This document shows, piece by piece, positions 13,001-25,000 of a stretch of DNA of 64,000 nucleotides. The stretch is from Delphinapterus leucas (lineage: Eukaryota > Chordata > Mammalia > Artiodactyla > Monodontidae), in assembly GCF_002288925.2 (NCBI RefSeq), contig NW_022098076.1, forward strand, positions 84,455,062 through 84,519,061, in the 5' to 3' direction. Made by a program: the position numbers and the translations under genes. Below the pieces are notes generated by a model. It made no database searches, was not told the origin of the DNA, and saw nothing but the letters and a program-made list of their open reading frames with translations. Numbering within the stretch: the stretch's first letter is position 1; every line of letters begins with the position of its first letter.

Positions 13001-16000
13001 TAAGAATTTAGGATTGTTTATAGAACACTTAATTTAGGAAGAAATGATCATATAATCTTTATCAAAGGATATTGGGAAAAATCTAGCAATTTCACGTTTT
13101 CTGTCTGTTCTGTTACAGGTGGAAGTGCTGGATCAGTAAATGCTAATTTTGCTCATTTTGATAACTTCCCCAAATCCTCCAGTGCTGATTTTGGAACCTT
13201 CAATACTTCCCAGAGTCATCAAACAGCATCAGCTGTTAGTAAAGTTTCAGCGAACAAAGCTGGTCTACAGACTACAGACAAATATGCGGCACTTGCTAAT
13301 TTAGACAATATCTTCAGTGCCGGGCAAGGTATCAACCTTTAAACAGACGAATACAAATTTGTATATTAAACAGTCCTCTAAATTTGGTTATATTTATTAA
13401 AATCTGAGGATGTGCTTTTCTTAGTTGTATAGATGTTTAGTTTACACTAAATGTTCATGACTGTTTGGCACATTTTGGATCTGAAATAACTACACAATGG
13501 GAGGCCTAGAAACTGTTTGTAAACGTCTAGATTTAAAAGAAAATAATTGACAAAAATTTAATTTTTTCTTAGAAAGCATGCTTTATTGTTCTAAGGCCAT
13601 AAAGGGCCAAGAAATCCTATTAATAGAGATGACTAGAGGATTATTTGGTAGGTTCTGTGATATATTTGTTTTGAACTATGTTCTATTAATATTTTTGTAT
13701 TTATTTAAAGAAACAAGATATTTACAGTGTATTTTTATACTAGTTTTGGTCTTAAGGCTAGTATTTTTGCCTCTCAAAGTGCGTAGTGTAGTGGGGGAAC
13801 AGCAGGGGTCTACTTTCAGACTGGATTCTGCACGAGGGCAATAGTAATAGCATTGAACTTAAAAAGTTGTATTATATGTGTTATTGCATGGGAGGCATTT
13901 AGAACAGTGCCTGGCACATCGTAAGTGCTCTGTGAATGTTTTCTCTTACTACTATCTCTAATTTTTTCATGAACAACCCTGGGAAAATGATATTATTAAT
14001 AGACTCTTCACATAGTTCAAGCATTTTATGAGTGTATATGTTCACTTGAATGAGATGTCCCCGTCTTGCAGATTCAATGTAGCACTTTGAGAATTTCTTC
14101 TTTATGTGTAATCTAGACATGTTATTGGTACTGGGTCTTAGTTTTTGTTACAGAAACAGTATGCTGTCTTTATCAGAGTGGTATGTATAGCACTAATCTT
14201 GTCCAATATTTTCTGGATTATTTATTGGATAAAACTCTAGAATCATGTCCATTTATTTGCTAAGCTCCAGATCGGTTTTAAATTTACATGTGTTTCATGG
14301 CAAATGTGGTTGTAAGTTGAAAGCATTAAGTTAAGCATCAGTTAAAATTTTTGATGTAGTATGTTTTTGTTTGTTCACAGGTGGTGATCAGGGTAGTGGG
14401 TTTGGGACCACAGGTAAAGCTCCTGTTGGTTCTGTGGTTTCAGTTCCCAGTCAGTCAAGTGCATCTTCAGACAAGTATGCAGCCCTGGCAGAACTGGACA
14501 GCGTTTTCAGCTCCGCGGCCACCTCCAGTAACGCATATTCTTCCACAAGTAATGCTAGCAGGTAGCTTGTCTTAGTCTGTGTTCCTGCTTTGTGTTTTAT
14601 CTTTTAAACTTTTTTGCAACTCTGAATAATAATGCTGTTAAGTAATGACCATTTGGGGCTTAAAGATTCCTGAATATTTTTGTAAGTTTGAGGAAACTGT
14701 GTTTAAATTTTCTAATTAAAATATAATCCTTGAGTTAAGTGCCATAGTTTTATTTTTTTATTTAATCGAAGGCTTTGTTACTTTTTTCCCTTGAACACTA
14801 AAATGTAATTTAGAGTATATACACATCTTGAAATGGATAGTCATATACAAATTTAATTGTACTCAGCAGAGAATCCATTTACAGAATTATTTGCTTTTAA
14901 TGTACAGTTCTCAGTCATGAAGATTAAACACTTAAAGTAGCATGTTATAGCCTTAGTTGTAAATAAGCAGTTTTAGAAATGTTTGCACTAGAACCCAAGA
15001 CCAATTCTGTATCTCTTTTGTCATACTGGTATTTATAAACAGACATATCTGTTACTGTGTTCAGATATATCGGGTGTAAGAAATTCTTGGCAGCAGAAAG
15101 TCTCCTGCATTTTAACAGTGTTGGGTCTTTAAAAACTCTTCTAGTTTTGACTTTTTCATCTTTGGGTCAAGGAAGCAGACCTAGAAGTACAGGTGACTTA
15201 CCTGTACAGTGTCTTACCCATCTCTTAGTTTTCCATTCCTACAGATTGTCTCTTCTTTTTTGTTATCCGAGTAGCTTTTTATTTCCCTTTAGCACCTTTT
15301 CCAGAGAGAAATGGTAGGATTGTAACATTAACTAGTTTGGCTCACTCTTCAGTAACAAATTTTCTGTATGGCAGATGGGAAAAATTGAATCCAAAGAATA
15401 AAATTTAGAGTATTTATATATTTTTTGCTTTACTAATGTTGTCTACATTACACATATATAATAGTGGACTATAGCAATGTGGTTGTAAAGTCTGGAAACA
15501 TAGACAGGTATATGTAATGAAATGGTTTATTGGTATTACATTATAATCATAAGTGGTCCCCCAGAGTGTAACCCATGGAATGTTTGAAGTACCTGAGACC
15601 CATTCAAAAGGTCTGTGAGGTTAAAACCTAAATTCATAATAATTCTGAGAGGTTATTTATGTTTTCAGTAATTGACATTTGTTTTGATGGTGCAAAAACT
15701 ATAACAGGTAAAACTTGCTGGTGCCTTAGCATTGATTTACAGCTTTGGCACCAAGCCGTACAAATAGTCATCTAATAGTCATTATATTCCTTACCACCAC
15801 ACATTCAGTTTTACTTAGGAATATTTTTGATGCAGTTTTTATTATGAATATGCCGCATGAAGCAGTAAAGGAATTTAAGTCTTGACCTTTAAATATGTCT
15901 TCTTAATTTTCTGTGTGTTGAAGTAAGGTATGCATCAGGTAGTTCTGCTATATACTGAAGTATAAAGCTGTCTTGAGTAAAATCAGCTTGTGTGGTTGTT

Positions 16001-19000
16001 TGAGTTGTGGAATAAACCAGCCACTTGTTTTATGGAACACCATTTTTTCTTGAAAGTATGATTGATAGACAAACTATGGTTATTCAGATTTCGATATTTG
16101 GTAGACATTTTCTCAAAAATGAAATTTTAAGTCTGTCACTTTAAGGAAAATAACTACTTAAAATACATACTCTCAAGCAAATAGTAGAATTTTGGAAAAT
16201 TTAGGGGCCACCGTGGGCTTAAAATTAAGCTTCCCATTACTTTTCTGATGAGATGGATGGTGATATTAATGATTGTAATTTTTTTATTTTGCATAGGGAA
16301 GTATGTTGACATTTTGAAGATTTGCATCAACTATTTTCCAAATGATATAAAGTTAGTAAAAGATTCATTTAAAGTGTAAGATAGACTAGTGGATGTTACT
16401 TTACATAAAAGTCCATTGATACGGTTTCAAATTCCATATTGCAACTAACCTTTAGGAAACTATCCCTGGTGTTTTTTGTTTGATGTCAAGGAAAATATCC
16501 ACAGTTATCTGGAAAAGGTGTTAAAATTCTCCTGTTTTGTTCAACTATGTTACCATGTGAGGCCAGTTTTTCTTCATATGCATCAACCTAAACAACATAT
16601 CACAAGAGATTGATCATATATTAAGCCAGCCATTAAAGAGATTTGTAAAAATATCAAACAGTGTTACTCTTCTCATTAGGTTCCTTTTGTTTTAGAAAAT
16701 ATGGTTACTTATGAAAATGCTACTTAGGTTAGCATGTAATGGCTTTATTGTTATTTTTAAATGAATAAAATTATTTAAATTTGTTTTAATTGATGTACAA
16801 TATATATTGGTAAATATAGCAACTTAAAGTTCTTTGGGGTTCTCAATAATTTTTTAGAATGTGAATGAGTTCTGAGACTTAAAGTTTGAGAACTGATGTG
16901 ATACATGATATGTTCAATATTATTTGTTTCCATATTTTATGGCAACCTTGTAGATAGATTACCGTTGCTTTTTTTTCCCCTCAAAACATGAACTCTTTCA
17001 ATACTTGTTTTCAGTAATGTTTTTGGAACAGTGCCAGTGGGTGCTTCTGCACAGACACAGCCTGCTTCTTCAAGTGTGCCTGCTCCATTTGGAGGTACGT
17101 GTTTCTGGTATATATATACTGGTTTTTATAAAGAACCCTAATATATATTGTATCGCATTTTCGTAGGGATACCAGAAGACAATCAAAGCACCAGTTTATT
17201 ATCAGAAAACTCTAGTTTTCTATCTTCATAAATATATGAACAAATACTTTAAATAATTGAATACAAATGCGTTAGGATTTTATAGTGTGTTTTATAATTT
17301 TTTAAAGCTACACCTTCCACAAATCCATTTGTTGCTGCTGCTGGTCCTTCTGTGGCATCTTCTACAAATCCATTTCAGACCAATGCCAGAGGAGCAACAG
17401 GTAAGAAATAAATATAAATTATAGAACAGTAAGCTTTGGAAAAGGTATATATTGCAGAGACACCATGTGAAGAGCATCAGAAAATAAGGTTCCTTTCTTA
17501 CTGAAGTGACTGTAAAGTGGATTAGTTTTGTCCGTAAAGACATATAGTAGCTGAAAGTTTATAAAATCCTTCAATTTAATATTTGAAAATGGACCAGAGA
17601 AGTTATCTAGCACCCACCACTCAAAGCTTTCGTTTTTCAGGTGCGGAAGCCCAAGCATGGAGATGAGACTTAAAGCCTTAAAGCCCACAGCCAATATATG
17701 ACAGAGATGGTACTTGAACATTGTAATTCTGACTTATTTGTTGGTCTGGTTTCACAATTATTGGTTATAACTCAATCTTAGTAGAAAAAAATGTGTAAGT
17801 TTTTTTGCTTTTTTCCTTTTCATGGGATTGCAAGGAATAGATGGGTATTATTACATGAGATCTTAATAATGAGGTCTTTTTGTAGCACATATTTCTTTTA
17901 GGTGTTCACATTTTTTTAGGTTGTGGGAAACTGGTTTAATTTGTGGTATAACATTTGAATATTTTCTCTTCTGATAATTTTTAAAAAATCCTCTTTATCG
18001 CTCCCCCTTTTTTTGGTTCACAGTGTAAGCCAGCTACATATTTCTTGTATTGTACCTCTTTGATTTTTGTCTTATTACCCTGAACACCAGAGTTATTTGC
18101 CAGTACCTTGGAATATTAGCAAGTGCATGTGGTATGGCCCAATACCCATTAAACTGAATTTGTCAGTTCTGTTTTTAGATTTAGATAATTTTACAACTAA
18201 AGCTTTGAACTTCAGTTATAGCCTTTGTTGATGTGATATTTTGAGAGATTAAAGTGTTTGTAACATCACAATAAATTTGCACCATTTAGAATTGGTAATT
18301 ACTAGCATATCTTTTTGTCATTGGCAAGGTTTGAGAACATGTGATATTGGGAGTTTGAACCATAACTTTCCTTTTCATATAAATGTCTTCAGTTATAATC
18401 TGTTGATATCTCACACAGTAGATGTTTAATAACTATTTGAATTTTGCACATAATTTGATTTTTAAAAATTGTTTATTTTAATCTGAATATACATAATCAG
18501 TGATTGTTTCAAATTTCTGTTGTGTTTTGGACAAAATATTTATACATCACTTGTGATATATGTAATATTTCTGTTTCTAAGCATGTTATTTTGACTTCGT
18601 GGAATGAATTTATAAAATGTCTCATGACACAGGGTTTTCTACGTTTTCTCATTTAGTCCTCTTAACTCTCATCAAATAAATGTTTTAATCACTCTTTGAC
18701 AGCTGAGGTAACTGAGGCTTAGAAAAGTTAAGTGCGTATGTTTTGGGTACAGCCAGATTTGTGTTCAAATCCTGATTTAGATTTACTTGCTAGGTAATCC
18801 TAAAAATGCTTTCTGTATATTATTTTTTTAATGAATGGAGGAAAAGTGATAGGAAGATATATTATTTGCAAGATACCGTTGAGATGTTTATAGCTATTAT
18901 AACCCCATTTGACAACTGAAGGATGGAAATTCAAGTTATACCTTGACCAAGGTTATGTTGATGTAACTCCTCAGAACCTTATTGTTGTCCTTTTCTGTAA

Positions 19001-22000
19001 AAGGTGAACACTATTCTCTGGCAGGGATGTTGTGAGAATTAGATGATGTAAATCACCATGCATGGTCTTTGCATTATTGTGTATACTTGGTAAATCATTC
19101 CTATTATTTTCCTTTCATGACTGTACCTCCAGACTGGTTCTGTTATTAGAGCTAAGGGCCCCCCCCCGCCCCAATTATTTGGAGTATGAAAGTCCTTTAA
19201 AGTTAAGGTTCTACATGGGATGTGAAATAATATAAAGTGTACAAAGTATGTTCAGATGATATAATTTTAATATTAGCCTAAGCAAAATTTATTGAAAGGT
19301 AAACCTACTGTGTCCACAAATTTTTATTTCAAGGTAAAAAATTTTTTCCCCTTATAAACCATTTTGATTTAGCACATTGATCATCTTTACTAGGTTATTA
19401 TTGAATTGACTAAGTCAAAGTAAATGTTAACTATATAACATGTTTCTGCTGAAGCTGAAATATAAATAACACTTTGACAAATACACTGTGCTTAGGTATT
19501 TCCAGTGTTTTCATACCATCAAAATTAATATTAGATTTTTAGAAATATTTTGTGTTCTTAAATATATTAGTATTGTTAAATTCCATTTGAGGTAGCTTTT
19601 GAAAGAGGGTACTGATAATAGTTCAATGTGAACTATTTAAGAAGTTTTACTGATGTATTTCATTCTTAAAATGCACATTTTAGTAATAACTTTTTTCCTG
19701 CATTTACAAAGCTTTTGGGCTTTCTTTTACCATGTTATATAGAAACCTTCAGTAGACTAGCCAGTGTGGCCTAAGACCTTTTTTATTTTAGGATTCTATA
19801 ATTAGCATTCTTTTTCCAGAGCACTTGAGCCCTTAAATCTAATTAATAAAGTTAATATAATTTTCGGTTATTAGGAAATTCTCTTATAACTCTTAAATCT
19901 CTCCTTTGTCCCTGAATGAGTACCTTTATTTTCTAACATTCATTTAATGAAAAAATGATTTTAAAAGATTCCCCCCACCCCCCCACCCCGCCTTAAGGGT
20001 CCAAAATTAATCAATGACTAATCTAGTGTTAGTACCCGGAGTGCTTCTAAACCAGCACTGTTTCCACTGGTTCCGCTCATTCCACTCATAGGAAAGTAAA
20101 TGCAACATATATCCACACAAAAACTTGTATACAAATGTTCACAGCAGCATTATTCCTAATAGCCAAAAAGTGGAAACAACCCAGGTGTCCATCCACTGAT
20201 GGATGAATAAACCAAATGTGGTATAGCCATACAGTGGAATTTGTTTGATAATAAAAAGTAATGACATGTACTGATACATGGTACAACATGGATGAACCTA
20301 GAAAACATTAGGCTAAATAAAGGAAGTTAGTCACAGAGTGACATATAATGTATGATTCCATTTATAATCTGTCCAGAATGGGCAAATCTATAGAAAGTAG
20401 GTGGGGCAAAATGGAGAGCTGATAGGTATGGAATTTCTTTTAGTGAGGGGGGTATGAAATGTTCTAAAATTAGATTGTGATGATGGTTGTACACCTGGTG
20501 AATAACGTTAAAAAAGAACACTGAATTCTGCCTTTTAAGTGGACAAATTGTATGATATGTGAATTATATATCAAAAAGTTGTTAAAACAAGTCTAAAATA
20601 TTTTTATAGCAGCCCAGAACTAGGCATCATTGTTGCAGATTGAGGTACAGAAATTAATACTGGTTAGCAATCACTGTGGACTAAAAGTCAGTTTTTGCCA
20701 AAGCTTATTTTGTAGAACATGTGTCCCGAGATGGTGTTATCAGTGCTTCATGGAAAGGGATTCTACGCCCAAATATATATGGGAAATGCTGAGTTAAACA
20801 AAATTTAACCAGTATTATTAATGCAGGATTTCTCAGAGCTTATAAAGTGCTCTAAGAAAGGAGATAAAGTGACCAAGCTTGTTTCAGAACCCTTCCCCCT
20901 CAATCAGCCTTTTGTTGAATTTAGAACACGCTGTAAACATCTTTTTAAGTTAGCAAGAAAAAATAACACCCTGTAGCACTTTTAATCACAGCAGCTTTGT
21001 AAAGTAGATATGTATTATACTATCCCTGTCCCTCCACCCCCTGTTTGCAAATGACGAAACTGAGGCTTAAAGAAGTTGTGGTATCCTGTAATTAGAAAAC
21101 TACAGAACCAAGACAGAACCACTCTAATCTCTCAATCGCCTTGTTTCCCCAAATTTAGTTGGTGTTAAGTATGTTAATTTAAAATGCATGGCCATATATT
21201 TTAGAAACAACCCCACTCCAGATGGTTAAAACAGCGGTTCTGGTACTTAACAACCTAAATTTGTTTTCTGTTAATTACATTTATTTATATGTAACCTGTC
21301 TGATCTCAGTCATGCCAGGTAAGATCTGCACAAGATGTATTTTTCTTTTCTCTCTCTTTTTAGCCATCATATTTTAAACTGAAAGTGCTGCTCGCCTTTC
21401 TAATGAACTACATTGAATAATTTTTCCTGCGTAATATTTAATTCACTTGAGTTATCATTAGGCTTTTCTAGTTAATGTATGGAGTCATAAATAAAACAAT
21501 CAAACATTATTCAAGTGCTTTCTCCAAGATTTGAGTTTTATTTTATTTTTAGTTTTTTAGATTTGAATTTTTAGATGCTAAAGGTAGATGCTAGATCATT
21601 TTAGATGATCCTATGAATAGCATTTTTGGGTGTAAGTGGTGAGGCCTAGAAAGTCTTTTTATGGATATTATTGTATCTTCACGTGAAAAAAATGTTATTT
21701 GTTTAAAAGATGGATTTCCTAAATGTTTCTTCATTTGATATTTTGTTTTTCTGGTATTCTAATCTCCCCTTTATTTCAAACAGTGTAAATACTACTGTCA
21801 TGAATATAGTTGAAATAAAAAGACTGTTGGATGTGTCTTTATTATGTATTCTTATGCTACCTACTTTGTAACAGTATATTCTAATTTTAGAACATTTTAA
21901 TGAAACAAATTTACTTTTATTTTGCCAGTAGTTATTCATAAGTTAATTGACATTGGTCTCTTTATGGCTTTCCATAAGGCCTTTCTGGAGCAATGCATTC

Positions 22001-25000
22001 TCAAGTGTTTCCTCACGCTCATTTTGGTAGGTGGCCACAACTAATATCTAGATTTGTGTGGCAATTTGTCTACCTGCTTGTGGAAGCTTCTGCTGGTGTT
22101 CTGGATCCCTGCATGTGGAATTAAGTTTTTTCCATGTTTTAAAATGGAGTGGTCATGGATGTGTGGCATTGGGAATACATTATATTTAAAGTTACATGAA
22201 AATCTTCTGTGGCGTTTTAATACTGAAAAGCATATTGCTTACCTCCATGGTAACATTAGAATGTTAATAGCTTTCTCAATTATTTTTCTTAAGTTTGAAT
22301 TCATAGTACTTTGAGTGACACACCTTTTCGATGCACCAAACCATTTTACCACATTATTCCATGGAGTTTGGTTTTGCTTAACTGTATCCAACTTTTGCTT
22401 TTTACTGCTTTCTTAAAAAGTGATTTGTCAAAGTTATGTCAGTGCATTGTTGTCTGTTCTGAAACCCTCCTGTTTCCCTTGCAGTGTGCTTATTATTCTT
22501 TAATTCACTTGCTTCCCAGTGGCTTAGTTCCCCTTTTTTCTTATCAATAATAAAAAGTAATATTTAAAATTGGAAAATCTAATTAGGTTCATTGTGGAGA
22601 ATTGCACTGTTGTAAAAACTAGGATTATGAGAATTACGTTGGGCAACATCCGTAACATGATTTTTAGTTTTTTTTTTAAATAAAAGATAATTCTGTGTAG
22701 CACTTTTAGTATTAATTTCTTGTGCCTTAAATCAGCAATCAAGTTGGTAATTTTTTCTTAAAATCAGGAAATTCAGTGAATTATGTTTTTTGATAGCATC
22801 ATGCTGAAAATATTTCAGTATATAATTTCTAGTGTTCTGTATTAAAAGCACCATTATTGGCTCTTATTTCACTTAGGCTTTTCCTACAACATATAGTTGG
22901 AAGGTTCCATTTTGAATCTTCACTAGCAAAAAGTAATATACTGTTCTGCTACTATGTGTGTTTATATAAATAATATAATAATATGATAATGTAATAATGT
23001 GAATTAGTTCATAAGTAATTCGTAAATGGGGCGAGTGATGGCAGCATACCATGTATATATAGAGCTGTACTTCACACGTGCATTTCCCCAAGTTGTGAAT
23101 GAATGCTTTATTCCATCAAGTTATAGTGGCTGGACATGGCAAGCCATGGAGAAGTTATTGGACACAGTGTCATTCACCTTACATTCTTTGTCTCTTGTAA
23201 GAATGCTTATTTCACTATTTGTTTAATTTTTATGTACTCTACCCCAGTTTCTATAACTCATCAGTCCTAACCTAACCTTCCTTATACCCCTTGTCCAAAG
23301 CAGTGTTCATTTACTTTCCAAAAAATGAATGGGAGTCCATATGTTTTCAGTTTAATTGTGTTAGTGTTTTTATTAGGACCGCCCCCCGCCCCACCCCTTT
23401 TTTTGCCTTGGGTTAGAAAGCTGCATAGGTTTTGAGTGGCCTGCCTTGTGACCCCATTTCTCCTGTAAGTTTTATTTATAGTGAATTATTTTGCAGAGGT
23501 TTTAAATGTTTTTCCAGGAACACATATATTACATTATAGCAGACAATTCACTGGATACAATTAAATGTTTGACTATTTTACTGCATATAGCAAAACAAAA
23601 CTTAAAAATGTATATACAAGTATACATGTGAATTGCATGATGATGGACTTTAAAAAGTAGACTGCTGTTTAGACTCAAACTGTATATAATTATTCTGAGA
23701 AGTTTTCTTGTGATTTCAAATGATAGCTTTATTAGTTTCATTCTGGTCATTGGTTTCAGGAGAACAAATATAGATTATGTTAAACTGGAGCTAAAACTTA
23801 CTATTAAGTTTGTTGGGAGTTTTGGAGTTTAAAATACATCATACTGTTTTTAAGGTAAATGATGTCTGTTTCATACGTTGAGAATGCGTATATATACGAA
23901 AACCTACCCTTCGTAAGTGACCAGCCTTTCTTTTCTCCTGCCAGCGGCGACCTTCGGCACTGCATCCATGAGCATGCCTGCGGGGTTTGGGACTCCCACG
24001 CCCTACAGTCTTCCCACCAGCTTTAGTGGCAGCTTCCAGCAGCCTGCCTTCCCAGCCCAAGCAGCTTTCCCTCAGCAGACAGCCTTTTCTCAACAGCCCA
24101 ATGGTAAGATCTAACATTTGGCTAGCTGTAGGTCCACTGCAGGTATCCTTTATGTATCATAATATGAATGTTTGGACAAAAAGACTTATCTAGAGAATGC
24201 TGTAGCATTATCTGCTGAATGTTTACTACACAAATATAGAAAAGCCTTTGGTGATTTGGGCCACAGAAAATTGAGTGATTTTGTAGTTTTTGTGACCAGA
24301 TTATAGGTTTAGGAGAAATCAGGGACTAAAGAGTACCTCTTCTTTCTCAGAATCTCCAGTGTCTTTCTTATATCTTCTGTGTTATTAATATGCCTCTTGA
24401 TTTTAAAAGGAAACTTTATAGACCTAGAGTGTTGTTGTTTATTTCGCATTGGAGAACTGTTTTTGTTCCATTTTGTGTACGTTTTTTGTTGTTGTTTTGG
24501 GGTTTTTTTGGTGACATAAACTCATTTTCTAAATAGGTGACTGTGTTGTGGTTGGAGTTTGTTACTTGTTTTCAGGAAAATTCACTAGAGACCAGTTTTT
24601 GTTTTGGGGGTTTTTTTGGATTTTTTTTTTTTTTTTTTGGTTGCGGGGGAGCCCATTTCACTCATTTGCTAAAGTTTGAAATACCTGGATCACAGCCCCT
24701 CTCAAATAGTCACAAGCTTATCTCTTCATTAAATCCTCTGTCAGCAATTTACGTAGCTGAGACAAACTGGAATTAACCATTTCTGGAGAGTCAATGTAAG
24801 TTCTTTAAGACATGCCAGTGGAAGTTTAACTGCTATTTGAAAGAGCATGAGACTCAACAGTTTAACATTGATTTTTTTTATTATTGTTGCTCTGGTAGGA
24901 ATTTTTCTGAAACTCATGAAGCTTTATAAGCATCAGATTGTCTCAAAGGTATGGTTATAATTGGTGGGTTTTTTTAAACAAGGTGCAGGTTTTGCAGCAT

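Larger units (their letters stand above)
17401..23944 (+). other. AGFG1: large AGFG1 intron
   Basis: A 6.5-kb AT-rich intron. It contains MIR fragments near 18.66 and 21.0 kb, an old L1 3' end at 20.1-20.6 kb, poly-C tracts at 19159 and 19973, and the candidate 48-nt cassette exon at 21979. Small frames elsewhere lack coding character. Confidence 0.6.

Noticed and set aside
23359..23400. poly-C/poly-T tracts (also 1946, 19159, 19973) as regulatory elements
   Set aside because: Simple homopolymer runs without other support.
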